Made by a program: the position numbers and the translations under genes
Origin: Thermopolyspora sp044507605
GTDB taxonomy: Bacteria > Actinomycetota > Actinomycetes > Streptosporangiales > Streptosporangiaceae
NCBI GenBank assembly: GCA_044507605.1
Contig: JBIQJI010000007.1
Span: 62,001-126,000 of the forward strand
Direction: 5' to 3'
DNA length: 64,000 bases
The notes under the pieces: model-generated
What the model saw: the letters and a program-made list of their open reading frames with translations, nothing else
Told to the model about the DNA's origin: nothing
The model's database searches: none
In this document: positions 9,901-17,707 of the stretch, in pieces
How positions within the stretch are numbered: position 1 is the first letter of the stretch
Layout of the letters: the number at the start of each line of letters is the position of its first letter

Positions 9901-10197
9901 GAGGGGCGCCCCGACGTTGGCGGCGGTCAGCACCCCGTCGCGCAGGGCGAGCCGCAACCGCCCCGGCACGCCGGCCCGTACGGCCGCGTCGGCGGCGTTC
10001 TGCGCCAGCTCGACGATGAGCCGGTCGCGGTACCCGCCGAGGGCGAAGTCCTCTTCGGCGTTGGCGTCCTCCCGGAACCGCGCGGGGGAGGCCGCCCAGG
10101 CGGCGAGCACGGTCGCTCGCAGAGCAGCGGTGTCGAAGGCGTCAGCGGCGCCGGGGGTAGCGCCGCCGGTCATGGAGTCGGTCACGATATCGGTCAT
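6997..10197 (-). CDS. Large GHKL (Hsp90/sacsin-type) ATPase protein
   Basis: This is a cytoplasmic protein of about 1066 residues with an N-terminal Hsp90-like ATP-binding domain of the sacsin type. The GHKL N-box is RDRLIVELAQNAADAAVRAG near residue 65, and the lid and glycine box is GEAGVVGRFGVGFAAVVSVCDEP near 125-140. The rest has no recognisable domain and is rich in Leu, Ala and Asp. Family members are widespread in actinomycetes but uncharacterised; sacsin relatives are chaperone-like. The start is ATG at 10197 (MTDIVTDSMTGG); an upstream in-frame ATG adds only an unconserved Trp/Arg-rich stretch. It appears monocistronic. Confidence 0.8.
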   Translation of the reverse strand: MTDIVTDSMTGGATPGAADAFDTAALRATVLAAWAASPARFREDANAEEDFALGGYRDRLIVELAQNAADAAVRAGVPGRLRLALRDGVLTAANVGAPLDAAGVQSLATLRVSAKRGEAGVVGRFGVGFAAVVSVCDEPLVASRATGGVRWSRAETAALVGAEPALATALAERQGHVPLLRLPFPAVADVPEGFDTVVRLPLRDKAAEQAVRQMLDETGPALPLAMPALAAIEIEVDGESRVVTAEGWRTVEASGTFTPEQVAELFADRPTEERARPYWLVRWAVPVVRAAAPTASGGAGRAPGARGLDGGVLGWGLSVRGGPDAPAGPVAGEPKPLPKGVSPVVHAPTPSDEPLDLPALLIATFPMATDRRHTAPGPLTDFLVERAAEAYLDLLAALPRTPKLLDLVPGLLGKGELDAAIRRAIIRRLPMTPLLPALSAPPEDEGQAQREERRQAVRDADTGRWVVRGREASAVAGPAKFLELIAEFVPGLLPADWPYRHPALATLGVERIEPADVIDLLSGEAVEGRDPAWWRSLYEVLPADDREAVGALPVPLADGRLVRGPRGTLLLTGDGGLDAAALAPLGLRIVHPDAAHPLLVTLGAAEATPRAVLEDPLTQAAVSESLGSAEPEPVARAVLALVEAAGLTAGEAPWLADLALRGADGELYAAGELLLADGSLAKLIDTDVPFGVAAPDLVERYGPRVLEAAGVLDGFATVHDSDVPLDLDECDHGLDREDDWLRAVFDLLPDLDVPAVAREFVAVRDLEYVADWPAALALLARPPLRAALAPLRVLVGGETVEVPSYTSWWLSQNPVLDGRTPTSLRLPSADSLLFGLYADAPPVVDDAALALIGVRTTLADLLASHGGPEELLDLLADPDREVDRAQLRALWMAVAGVDPERVRPPQAVRAVRGGEIVVADVDEDGPVVVEAPDLLALVADRPLVLAPYDLAEALSEVLDLPLAGELVPGEVTSSGEERPVPAEVRSLLPGAPATYVAHERLLVDGRPAPWRFHDGRVHATGVEGLARGLAWASGQWGDRLAVAALLHDPDAVPLLLAEADLDNPPA

Positions 10198-10435
10198 GTC
10201 CCATGCGCACGCGGCCCGCCGAGGACCGCGAAAGTAGGCTCGGAGCCACCAGCCGGACGGCAGCGTGGCCAGAGGCGCGAACGCCCCTGCCCGCACACCC
10301 TAAAACGCCCCCGTCCCCCCACGCCGCCCTGATCGCCAACTCCCGGCAAGACCGCCCCGCCCCGCACCCCGGCCGGCCACTCCGCGTGCGGGCCGCATCG
10401 GCGGCCGGCCGCTAGGGTGATCTCGGGAGGTCGGT

Positions 10436-11086
10436 GTGCGGTTGTTCGTGGCGTTGGTGCCGCCCGATGACGTGCTGGCCGAGATCGCCGAGGGGTTCGC
10501 CCGCTATCGGCGGGAGTGGAGCGACCTGCGGTGGATGCCGCGGGAGCAGTGGCACGTCACGCTGGCGTTCCTCGGCGAGGTGGACGAAGCCCTGCTCGGC
10601 CCGCTGGAGGAGCGGCTGAGCCGTGCCGTGAGCCGGCACGACGCGATGACGATGACCTTCACCGGCACCGGCGCGTTCCCGTCGCCCGCCCGTGCCCGGG
10701 TGTTCTGGACCGGCCTCACCGAAGGCCCCGAGACCGCTCCGGCCAAGCTCGCCGAAACCACCACCGAAGCGGTCGAACCCAACGCCCCCGAGGCGCGCCA
10801 CCCCCACACGGCCCGAGCAGGCCACCCCCGGACCCCGCTGCGCCGCCTGGCCGACTCCCTGGCCGCCGGAGCCCGCCGTGCCGGCGTGGCCGATCAGGAC
10901 CGCAAGCGTTTCCACGCCCACCTCACCCTGGCCAGAAGCAGCCGCGAAGCCGACCTACGCCCCCTGATCCGCCTGACCCGCACCTTCGCCGGCCGCCCCT
11001 GGCAGGCCACCACCGTCCACCTGATCCGCAGCCACCAGGGCCCTCCGATCAGATACGAGCCTCTCATCGCCTGGCCTCTCGACTGA
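10436..11086 (+). CDS. thpR: RNA 2',3'-cyclic phosphodiesterase, 2H family
   Basis: This 216-residue protein is a 2H phosphoesterase of the ThpR/LigT type, which opens 2',3'-cyclic phosphates on RNA ends. It starts MRLFVALVPPDDV, as the family does. The two catalytic His-x-Thr/Ser motifs are WHVTLAFLGEVD near residue 40 and FHAHLTLARS near 160. Between them is an extra stretch of about 35 residues rich in Pro, His, Ala and Thr, not usual for the family and probably a disordered loop. GTG at 10436 follows GGGAGG, and a TAGGGT -10 box lies at 10413. Confidence 0.85.
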   Translation: MRLFVALVPPDDVLAEIAEGFARYRREWSDLRWMPREQWHVTLAFLGEVDEALLGPLEERLSRAVSRHDAMTMTFTGTGAFPSPARARVFWTGLTEGPETAPAKLAETTTEAVEPNAPEARHPHTARAGHPRTPLRRLADSLAAGARRAGVADQDRKRFHAHLTLARSSREADLRPLIRLTRTFAGRPWQATTVHLIRSHQGPPIRYEPLIAWPLD

Positions 11087-11158
11087 CACCGGCCGTGTGC
11101 GGGCATGGCGTCTGAACCGGTGGTCGGGGCGGTCGGTGGGGCGGATAGGCTCCGAGGT

Positions 11159-11242
11159 GTGGATCGTCCTCGTCGGTGGCTGCTTCCCACCGTGCTCGCG
11201 GTGCTTTTGATCATTGTGGTGATCGGCGCGTTGTTCACGTGA
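11159..11242 (+). CDS. Possible 27-residue single-helix membrane peptide
   Basis: The short frame starts at GTG 11159, seven bases after a TAGGCT -10 box (11146-11151), the layout of a leaderless mRNA. It encodes a basic head (MDRPRRW) and one strongly hydrophobic helix (LLPTVLAVLLIIVVIGALF) before a TGA stop, a good single-pass membrane peptide. An in-frame ATG at 11105 would extend it to 45 residues but has no promoter or ribosome site. Function is unknown and the gene is unproven. Confidence 0.45.
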   Translation: MDRPRRWLLPTVLAVLLIIVVIGALFT

Positions 11243-11243
11243 G

Positions 11244-11279
11244 GTGCCCGGCCAGAGGTCGGGAGGTGTCCTCGGGCAC
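11244..11279. terminator. Weak hairpin between convergent genes
   Basis: GGTGCCCG-like (11244-11250, GTGCCCG core) pairs with CGGGCAC (11273-11279) across a 22-base loop. It sits between the small peptide gene and the convergent secreted-protein gene. There is no U-run. A termination role is only suggested by position. Confidence 0.25.
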
Positions 11280-11343
11280 GGCCGGCGGGCGCGGGGCGAT
11301 GCCGCGGCGGGTGGTGGTGCCGGCCGCGACGGCGTGCGGACGG

Positions 11344-12414
11344 TCAGCGGGCGCGGCGGGCGATGATGGCGATGACGGCGGTCGCGCCGACGGCCGCGGC
11401 GAGCCACAGGGCGATCATGGAGAGGGGCATGCCGGTGTCGTGGCCGGAGGCGGCCGTGGCGGAGGTGCGGGAGGCGCCGCCGGGGTGGTCGCCCGGCCGG
11501 GTTCGAGCCGAGGTCGTCGGGTGTGCGGCGGCCGAGGGGGTGGTGCTGACGGCCCTGATGACCTCTTTGGGGAGGGGGATCTGCCACACAGGGCTGTTGG
11601 CGCCTTCGCTGCCGGTGAGCAGGGACAGGCCGTCGGGGGTGTAGGTGATGGACTCGGCCTGGTTCAGGGGCGGCATGGAGACCTTGGCGATGGGTTCGCC
11701 GGGGGCGCTGTAGACCGTGGCGGAGAAGTAGGTGCGGATCACGAAGCTGGAGCCGTCGGGGGCGTACGCCGCGTCGGTGGCCATGATGGGGGCCGGGCCG
11801 ACGCGGCGCAGCACGTTCACGCGGTCGGTGCGCAGCCGGGCGGGGGCCCGGTAGACGGAGCCGACGAACTCTTTGCTCACGACGTAGAGCCGGCCGGTGC
11901 CGGGCTGCACCATGATGGCCTCGGCGTTGCGGGCGCCGTCGGCGTAGCGGAAGCGGTAGCGGGTGGCCCGCAGGGTGGCGTCGCGGATGTGCCTGGGCTC
12001 GACCACCTTGTACACCGACACGTCGGGCCAGGCGCCGTCGAAGTTGTCGCCGATGTCGGCGAACCACAGCACGCCCCTGCCGGTGGCGGTGTCGACGGAG
12101 GCGGCCATCGCCTCCCAGTCGCGGGCCGCCGCGCCGGCCAGCGTGAACGTGGCCCGGGTGCGCCCGTCGGCGCCCACGGCGTAGAACTGGGGGCCGGCGT
12201 CGCTGTCGTTGTGGGTGTAGTAGATGCCCTTGTGGGTGGGCGACACGGCGAGGCCGCTCGACTCGGTGATGCGCTTGTCCTTGAATCGGAAGAGCAGCCG
12301 CTCGCCGTCGGCGGCGTGCGCGGGCATGGACATGCCCGCGGCCATCGGACCCGCCAGCGCCAGCCCCACGATGATCATCAGCCGGACCAGGACGCCCCCC
12401 GTTCGTGACCCCAT
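11344..12414 (-). CDS. Secreted, C-terminally anchored propeller-like protein
   Basis: This protein of about 356 residues has an N-terminal signal peptide (VRLMIIVGLALAGPMAAGMSMPAHAA), a long extracellular beta-rich domain and a C-terminal anchor (SMIALWLAAAVGATAVIAIIARRAR). The beta-rich domain has recurring motifs such as SSGLAVSPTHKGIYYTHNDSD, GVLWFADIGDN, AEAIMVQP and ATDAAYAPDG, typical of beta-propellers. A Ser/Thr/Pro-rich stalk near residues 290-325 links domain and anchor. The product probably sits on the cell surface; the ligand or activity is unknown. The start is taken as ATG 12414, with several alternatives a few codons away. It is divergent from the aldo/keto reductase. Confidence 0.75.
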   Translation of the reverse strand: MGSRTGGVLVRLMIIVGLALAGPMAAGMSMPAHAADGERLLFRFKDKRITESSGLAVSPTHKGIYYTHNDSDAGPQFYAVGADGRTRATFTLAGAAARDWEAMAASVDTATGRGVLWFADIGDNFDGAWPDVSVYKVVEPRHIRDATLRATRYRFRYADGARNAEAIMVQPGTGRLYVVSKEFVGSVYRAPARLRTDRVNVLRRVGPAPIMATDAAYAPDGSSFVIRTYFSATVYSAPGEPIAKVSMPPLNQAESITYTPDGLSLLTGSEGANSPVWQIPLPKEVIRAVSTTPSAAAHPTTSARTRPGDHPGGASRTSATAASGHDTGMPLSMIALWLAAAVGATAVIAIIARRAR

Positions 12415-12470
12415 TTTGCCATCATGCCCTGTCGGGGAGGGGTGATGGGCGGGTGCGGCGCGGCGCGTGC

Positions 12471-12501
12471 TCGACTGGAGTGCACTCCAGGTCTCTAGGC
12501 T
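12471..12501 (+). promoter_or_regulatory. MerR-type promoter: 19-bp spacer with 16-bp palindrome
   Basis: A -35 like TCGACT (12471-12476) and a -10 TAGGCT (12496-12501) are separated by 19 bases, too far for normal sigma-70 recognition. The perfect palindrome CTGGAGTGCACTCCAG (12475-12490) fills the spacer. This is the classic layout of promoters activated by MerR-family regulators, and the dyad resembles known ZntR/CueR-class operators. The ATG of the reductase follows the -10 box by six bases, so its mRNA is probably leaderless. No merR gene is nearby. Confidence 0.7.
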
Positions 12502-12507
12502 GGCGCT

Positions 12508-13479
12508 ATGGACTACGTACAGCTTGGCCGCACGGGGTTGAAGGTCAGCAGGCTCTGCCTGGGCACCATGAACTTCGGCCCTGTCACCTCCGAAGACGAC
12601 GCACATGTGATCATGGACCACGCCCACGAGCTGGGCATCAACTTCTTCGATACCGCCAACGTGTACGGATGGAAGCTCGGCGAGGGCATCACCGAGAACA
12701 TCATCGGGCGCTGGTTCGCGAAGGGCGGCGGGCGCCGGGAGAAGACGGTGCTCGCCACCAAGCTCAACGGTGCCATGAGCGAGTGGCCCAACGACGCGAA
12801 GCTGTCGGCGCTGAACATCCGCCGCGCGTGCGACGCGTCGCTGAAGCGGCTGCGGACCGACTACATCGACCTCTACCAGATGCACCACGTCGACCGGAAC
12901 ACTCCGTTCGAGGAGATCTGGGAGGCGATGGAGGTCCTGCGCCGGCAGGGCAAGATCATTTACGTCGGGTCGTCGAACTTCGCGGCCTGGCACATCGTCA
13001 AGGCGCAGGAGACGGCGCGGCGCCGCAACTTCTACGGCCTGGTCAGCGAGCAGTCGCACTACAACCTGCTGACCCGCCAGGTCGAGCTGGAGGTGCTGCC
13101 GGCCTGCGACGATTACGGCCTCGGCGTGATCCCGTGGAGCCCGCTCGCCGGCGGCCTCCTCGGCGGCGTCCTGCGCAAGATCGACAAGGGGCGTTCCGCC
13201 TCCGAGCGGATCACCGCCGAGCTGGAGAAGCACCGCGACAAGATCGAGCGGTACGAAGCGTTCTGCGACGAGCTGGGGGAGAACCCGGCCGACGTGGCCC
13301 TCGCGTGGCTGCTGAGGCAGCAGGCCGTCACGGGCCCGATCATCGGCCCCCGCACCAAGGAGCAGCTCGACGGTTCGCTGCGCGCCCTGGAGCTCGACCT
13401 GGACGAGAAGGCCCTGGCCCGCCTCGACGAGATCTTCCCCGGCCCCGGCGGCCCCGCCCCCGAGGCCTACGCCTGGTAG
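12508..13479 (+). CDS. Aldo/keto reductase
   Basis: This 323-residue NADPH-dependent oxidoreductase has the complete AKR tetrad: Asp48 and Tyr53 in FFDTANVYG, Lys85 in LATKL, and His126 in LYQMHH. The cofactor-binding end (GPIIGPRTKEQLDGSLRAL) is intact. Length and motifs match the YajO/YhdN-like group that reduces reactive aldehydes and ketones; the true substrate is not evident. It is monocistronic, with a leaderless start behind a MerR-type promoter and a strong terminator after the stop. Induction by an electrophile, thiol-reactive compound or metal through a MerR regulator encoded elsewhere is therefore plausible. Confidence 0.9.
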   Translation: MDYVQLGRTGLKVSRLCLGTMNFGPVTSEDDAHVIMDHAHELGINFFDTANVYGWKLGEGITENIIGRWFAKGGGRREKTVLATKLNGAMSEWPNDAKLSALNIRRACDASLKRLRTDYIDLYQMHHVDRNTPFEEIWEAMEVLRRQGKIIYVGSSNFAAWHIVKAQETARRRNFYGLVSEQSHYNLLTRQVELEVLPACDDYGLGVIPWSPLAGGLLGGVLRKIDKGRSASERITAELEKHRDKIERYEAFCDELGENPADVALAWLLRQQAVTGPIIGPRTKEQLDGSLRALELDLDEKALARLDEIFPGPGGPAPEAYAW

Positions 13480-13507
13480 CTCTCGCCCGGCGCTTTTCAC
13501 GAATCTT

Positions 13508-13542
13508 TCGAAGGCGCGGTGCCCGGCCGGCACCGCGCCTTC
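13508..13542 (+). terminator. Strong 15-bp hairpin terminator after aldo/keto reductase
   Basis: CGAAGGCGCGGTGCC (13508-13522) pairs perfectly with GGCACCGCGCCTTCG (13528-13542) around the loop CGGCC. It lies about 30 bases after the reductase stop and before the convergent gene's end, so it may serve both strands. Confidence 0.8.
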
Positions 13543-13566
13543 GGCGTCGGCACGGGCCGTGCGGGC

Positions 13567-13929
13567 TCACAGGGGAGCGGTGAAGGGCTCGCCGCGCAGG
13601 GCGTGCTCGACCAGGTCGATGGACCGGCCGAGGCGGACCAGGCGCGGGCCCTCGCGGCGGTAGGCGTCGAGGACGGCCTGGATGGCGTGCGGCGGCAGGT
13701 GGTCCTTGAGGTCGACGGCGGCGGACCGGTAGCCGGCGCGGGCGGCCTCGACGGCCGAGCGGACGTGGTGGCGGGCCATGCGGGCCAGCGCCAGGGGGTG
13801 GCGGCGGAGCACGCCGTAGGCGCGGTAGTCGGGCGGCACCGCGTCGAGCAGCCACGCCACGGCCGAGACCTCCCAGTCGGGGGTGCCCGGCGGGGAGACT
13901 TCGGGCGGCCATCCTGGCGGAACGTACAC
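13567..13929 (-). CDS. Conserved actinobacterial hypothetical protein
   Basis: This is a small soluble protein of about 120 residues beginning MYVPPGWPPEVSPPGTPDWE, with no recognised domain. Conserved-looking blocks are AVAWLLDAVPPDYRAYGVLRRHPLALARMARHH and LPPHAIQAVLDAYRREGPRLVRLGRSIDLVE, mostly helical. The GTG at 13929 is chosen because a TACACT -10 box (13941-13936) lies six bases upstream, indicating a leaderless start; the frame runs further upstream without a credible start. It is next to, and divergent from, lhgO, an association I recall in related genomes. No function is assigned. Confidence 0.65.
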   Translation of the reverse strand: MYVPPGWPPEVSPPGTPDWEVSAVAWLLDAVPPDYRAYGVLRRHPLALARMARHHVRSAVEAARAGYRSAAVDLKDHLPPHAIQAVLDAYRREGPRLVRLGRSIDLVEHALRGEPFTAPL

Positions 13930-14086
13930 GCGGCCAGTGTAGCGAACTTGTGTTCGATCGCGGATCCGTGTGGGCAGGTCAGCGCAGGTGCGGCCGGGTC
14001 CAAGCGGTGAGATCAAGCAACGTTCCTCGCGAAACACGGCAAACTATGGCTGTGTCGTTTCGGGGCGAGCGTGAGGAGGAGACGCC

Positions 14087-15274
14087 GTGACGAAGCGGGT
14101 CGCGGTCATCGGCGCGGGGATCCTCGGGCTCGCCGTGGCCAGGGAGCTGGCGAGCACGGCCGAGGTCACGGTGCTCGACAAGGAGGACCGGGTCGCGGCG
14201 CATCAGACGGGCCACAACAGCGGGGTGGCGCACGCCGGCATCTACTATCCGCCGGGCTCGCTGAAGGCCAGGCTGTGCCGGGACGGCGTGGCGATGCTCC
14301 GGGAGTACTGCGCCGAGCACGACATTCCCTACCAGGAGGTGGGCAAGCTCGTCATCGCGGCCACCGCCGACGAGCGCGCCGGGCTGCGCCGCATCGCCGA
14401 GCGGGCCAGGAGCAACGGCGTGCCCGGCATCGCCGAACTGGACGCGCTGGCGCTGCGCGAGGTCGAGCCGTACGCCGTCGGGGTGGGCGCCGTGCACTCG
14501 CCGCACACGGCGATCGTCGACTTCCCGGCCGTGGCCCGCCGGCTGGCCCGCGACGTGACCGGCCTGGGCGGCTCGGTGCGGCTCGGCGACGCGGTGCGGG
14601 GGCTGCGCGAGGGGGCGAGCGGCGTCGAGGTGACCGTCGGCGGGGAGCGGTTGACGTTCGACCGGGTGATCGCCTGCGCCGGTCTCGGCACCGACGCGGT
14701 GGCGGCGATGGCGGGGCACGCCGGAGATGTGCGGATCCTGCCGTTCCGGGGGGAGTACTACCGCCTGACGGGGGCGGCCAAGGATCTGGTGCGCGGCCTG
14801 ATCTACCCGGTGCCCGACCCGCGTTACCCCTTCCTCGGCGTGCACCTGACCCGCCGCGTCGACGGCGAGGTGCTGGTGGGGCCGAACGCCGTCATGGCGC
14901 TGGCGTACGAAGGCTACTCGTGGGGCGCGATCGAGCCGCGCGACCTCGGCAGGATCGCCGCGTGGGGCGGCATCTGGCGGCTGGCGGCCAGACACTGGCG
15001 CACGGGGATCAGGGAGGTGTACGGCTCGCTGGTGAAGCGGTCGTTCGTCAAGGCGGCCCGAAGGTACGTGCCGTCGCTCGGCGAGGCGGACCTGGAGCGC
15101 ACGACGGGTGGGGTGCGCGCCCAGGCCGTGGCCCGCGACGGGAGCCTCGTAGACGACTTCGCCATCGACGTGCATGGCAGGATCGTGCTCGTCCGGAACG
15201 CTCCGTCGCCCGCCGCCACCTCCAGCCTCGCCATAGCGCGGCATATGGCCGCGACGATTTTGCCGGACAATTGA
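14087..15274 (+). CDS. lhgO: L-2-hydroxyglutarate dehydrogenase/oxidase
   Basis: This 395-residue FAD-dependent enzyme of the DAO family oxidises L-2-hydroxyglutarate to 2-oxoglutarate. The dinucleotide fold is VAVIGAGILGLAVARELA at residues 5-22. The LhgO signature AAHQTGHNSGVAHAGIYYPPGSLKARLCRDG follows near residue 45, then EVGKLVIAA, and a late FRGEYYRL and GPNAVMALAYEGY region. GTG at 14087 is preceded by GAGGAGGAGA. It would act as a repair enzyme for a metabolic side product at the membrane or in the cytosol. Confidence 0.9.
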   Translation: MTKRVAVIGAGILGLAVARELASTAEVTVLDKEDRVAAHQTGHNSGVAHAGIYYPPGSLKARLCRDGVAMLREYCAEHDIPYQEVGKLVIAATADERAGLRRIAERARSNGVPGIAELDALALREVEPYAVGVGAVHSPHTAIVDFPAVARRLARDVTGLGGSVRLGDAVRGLREGASGVEVTVGGERLTFDRVIACAGLGTDAVAAMAGHAGDVRILPFRGEYYRLTGAAKDLVRGLIYPVPDPRYPFLGVHLTRRVDGEVLVGPNAVMALAYEGYSWGAIEPRDLGRIAAWGGIWRLAARHWRTGIREVYGSLVKRSFVKAARRYVPSLGEADLERTTGGVRAQAVARDGSLVDDFAIDVHGRIVLVRNAPSPAATSSLAIARHMAATILPDN

Positions 15275-15308
15275 ACATCTCATGAGACCTTAAGGAAGGG
15301 CCGTCACT

Positions 15309-16022
15309 ATGGGGGACGTGATCGAAGCGCCAGAGGCACGCCTGTTGATAGTCGAGGACGAGCCCAACATCCTGGAGCTCCTCGCCGCGAGTCTCAGGTT
15401 CGCCGGGTTCGACGTGCAGCCCGTCTCGAACGGCCTCGAAGCCGTCGCCGCAGCGCAACGGCACCGTCCCGACCTCATCGTGCTCGACGTGATGCTGCCC
15501 GACATGGACGGGTTCGACGTGGTGCGCAGGCTACGATCCGGCGGCACCTACACCCCCGTCGTCTTTCTCACGGCCCGCGACGCCACCGAGGACAAGATCA
15601 GAGGCTTGACGCTCGGCGGCGACGATTACGTGACCAAGCCGTTCAGCCTGGAAGAAGTGATCGCGCGCATCCGCGCCGTGCTGCGCCGCACCGCAGGCGA
15701 CCCGCTGGCGCCGCCGCCGCGGCTGACGTTCCACGACATCGAACTGGACGAGGAGAGCCACGAGGTGTGGCGCGGCGGCGCCCAGGTGTCGCTGTCGCCG
15801 ACCGAGTTCAAGCTGCTGCGCTACTTCATGGCCAACGCCGGGCGGGTGCTGTCCAAGGCGCAGATCCTCGACCACGTGTGGGACTATGACTTCCGGGGAG
15901 ACGCCGGCATCGTCGAGTCGTACGTGTCGGTGCTCCGCCGCAAGATCGACAATCGCTCCCCGCGGCTGATCCACACCCTTCGCGGGGTCGGATATGTGCT
16001 AAGGCAGCCACCAACCACGTGA
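15309..16022 (+). CDS. OmpR-type response regulator (system 1)
   Basis: This 237-residue regulator has a receiver domain (acidic pair in LLIVEDEP, phospho-acceptor Asp60 in LIVLDVMLPDMDG, conserved Lys in YVTKPF) and a C-terminal OmpR winged helix (SPTEFKLLRYFMANAGRVLSKAQILDHVW, VESYVSVLRRKID). The ATG follows AAGGAAGGG. Its stop overlaps the start of the histidine kinase gene by four bases. A CCTTAAGG palindrome lies just upstream (15288-15295), and its ACCTTAAG core recurs in the symmetric element near 19840. It is a close paralogue of the regulator at 23783. Confidence 0.92.
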   Translation: MGDVIEAPEARLLIVEDEPNILELLAASLRFAGFDVQPVSNGLEAVAAAQRHRPDLIVLDVMLPDMDGFDVVRRLRSGGTYTPVVFLTARDATEDKIRGLTLGGDDYVTKPFSLEEVIARIRAVLRRTAGDPLAPPPRLTFHDIELDEESHEVWRGGAQVSLSPTEFKLLRYFMANAGRVLSKAQILDHVWDYDFRGDAGIVESYVSVLRRKIDNRSPRLIHTLRGVGYVLRQPPTT

Positions 16023-17650
16023 CCTCGCTATCAGAGCGGATGCCGCTGCGGGTCAGACTGACCGCCGCGATGCTCGCTCTCGTCGCCGTCGCGCTGACCG
16101 TGTTCGCGGTGGGCAGCGTGTCGGTGCTTCGCGGCTATCTGGTCGACCGCGTCGACGGGCAGCTCCAGACGTTCACCACCGATGCCGTACGCAAGATCAG
16201 GAGGCTGCAGCTCGACCTGCCGACCCTCGTGCTGCGCACGCCCCCCGAAGGGCTGATCCAGGTCAGGAACACCACGGGGAAGATCGTCTTCAGCAAGGCG
16301 GGCTCCGAGGTCGAGGGCCGCCCCGGCCCCGTCTACCCCGCCTCGCCCGGCCTGCGGCTGCCCTCGCCCGTCGATCGGACACCCAGCGCACGGCCCGCGT
16401 CCGTACCCGAACTGCGGCTCACCTCGCAGACCGTCGACGCGGTCGCCGGAGGCGAACGGTGGCGCACGCAGAAGGTCACGATCGACGGGGTCGGCACCAT
16501 CGTCACCGCCATCGACCTCAGCGCCGTCGACCAGATCACGATGCGGCTGGTGCTGATCGAAGTGCTCGTCGGCGGCGGGCTGCTCATCGTCCTCGTCGGC
16601 GTCGGCGTGGTGATCGTACGCCGCAGCCTGCGCCCCCTCGCCGAGATCGAGCAGACGGCCGGCGCCATCGCCTCGGGCCGGCTGAGCCTGCGCGTCCCCG
16701 ACCGCGACCCCCGCACCGAAGTGGGCAGCCTCGCCCGCTCGTTCAACGGCATGCTCGCCCAGATCGAAACCGCGTTCCGCGACCGGGAGGCCTCCGAGGC
16801 GGCGGCCCGCCGCTCCGAGGACCGCATGCGCCGTTTCGTGGCCGACGCCTCCCACGAGCTGCGCACGCCGCTCACATCGATCCGCGGGTTCGCCGAGTTC
16901 TTCCGGCAGAACCCCGGCGCCGACCCGGTGCGGCTGATGGCCCGCGTCGAGGCGCAGGCCGCCCGCATGGGGCTGCTCGTCGACGACCTGCTGCTGCTCG
17001 CCCGCATGGACCAGCAGCGCCCCCTGCAGCGCAGGCCCGTCGACCTGCTCGCCATCGCCGGAGACGCCGTGCACGACGCCCAGGTGCTCGCGCCCGACCG
17101 CGACGTGTCCCTCGTCGTCGACGGCGACGTGGCGCTCATCGTGACCGGCGACGAGATCCGGCTCCGGCAGGTCGTGGGCAACCTGATGAACAACGCCCTC
17201 TCCCACACCCCCGCCGGCACCCCCATCCTGGTACGGGCCGGCACCCGCTCCCTGCCCCGCCCCGCCGAGGCCACCGAAGCCGGCGAAACGGGTGACACGG
17301 GTGAAACGGGTGAACCCACCGAGGTCTCCGGCACGCCTCCCGCCCGCCCCGGCGTCCCCAACGGCGCCTACATCGAAGTCTCCGACAAAGGCCCCGGCCT
17401 CACCGCCGAACAGGCCGAACGGGTCTTCGAACGCTTCTACCGGGCCGACCCGTCCCGCATGCGCCCCGCCACCGGCACCCCCGGCGACGCCGAGAGCGGC
17501 TCCGCGCCCGCCGGAGGCACCGGCCTCGGCCTCTCCATCGTCGCCTCCCTCGTCAAAGCCCACGGCGGCACCGTCTCCGTCGAGACCGCACCCGGCGCAG
17601 GCGCGACGTTCCGCGTCGTGCTCCCGCTTTCCCCAGAGGCACTCGGCTAG
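16019..17650 (+). CDS. Sensor histidine kinase (system 1)
   Basis: This 543-residue membrane kinase has a first membrane helix near residues 13-40, an extracellular sensor of about 130 residues, a second helix near 180-202 (LVLIEVLVGGGLLIVLVGVGVVIV), a HAMP domain, the dimerisation His279 in ASHELRTPL, and an HATPase domain with NLMNNALSHTP, DKGPGL and GTGLGLSIV. An insertion near residues 412-445 carries a GDTGETGE-like repeat, absent from the paralogue at 24580. GTG at 16019 overlaps the regulator stop. It phosphorylates the regulator encoded just upstream. Confidence 0.92.
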   Translation: MTSLSERMPLRVRLTAAMLALVAVALTVFAVGSVSVLRGYLVDRVDGQLQTFTTDAVRKIRRLQLDLPTLVLRTPPEGLIQVRNTTGKIVFSKAGSEVEGRPGPVYPASPGLRLPSPVDRTPSARPASVPELRLTSQTVDAVAGGERWRTQKVTIDGVGTIVTAIDLSAVDQITMRLVLIEVLVGGGLLIVLVGVGVVIVRRSLRPLAEIEQTAGAIASGRLSLRVPDRDPRTEVGSLARSFNGMLAQIETAFRDREASEAAARRSEDRMRRFVADASHELRTPLTSIRGFAEFFRQNPGADPVRLMARVEAQAARMGLLVDDLLLLARMDQQRPLQRRPVDLLAIAGDAVHDAQVLAPDRDVSLVVDGDVALIVTGDEIRLRQVVGNLMNNALSHTPAGTPILVRAGTRSLPRPAEATEAGETGDTGETGEPTEVSGTPPARPGVPNGAYIEVSDKGPGLTAEQAERVFERFYRADPSRMRPATGTPGDAESGSAPAGGTGLGLSIVASLVKAHGGTVSVETAPGAGATFRVVLPLSPEALG

Positions 17651-17651
17651 C

Positions 17652-17696
17652 GCCCCCGGCGCCCCCTGGGCCCGACGAACCTGTGCGGCCGGGGGC
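17652..17696. terminator. Hairpin between convergent kinase and adaptor genes
   Basis: GCCCCCGGC (17652-17660) pairs with GCCGGGGGC (17688-17696) over a 27-base loop in the 57 bases between two convergent stops. It could end transcription from either side. There is no U-run, as is usual in such GC-rich genomes. Confidence 0.4.
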
Positions 17697-17707
17697 GGGC
17701 GTCCGGG

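Noticed and set aside
11344..13533. Single 729-residue minus-strand protein
   Set aside because: The upstream half is antisense to the aldo/keto reductase; a signal peptide marks the real start near 12414.
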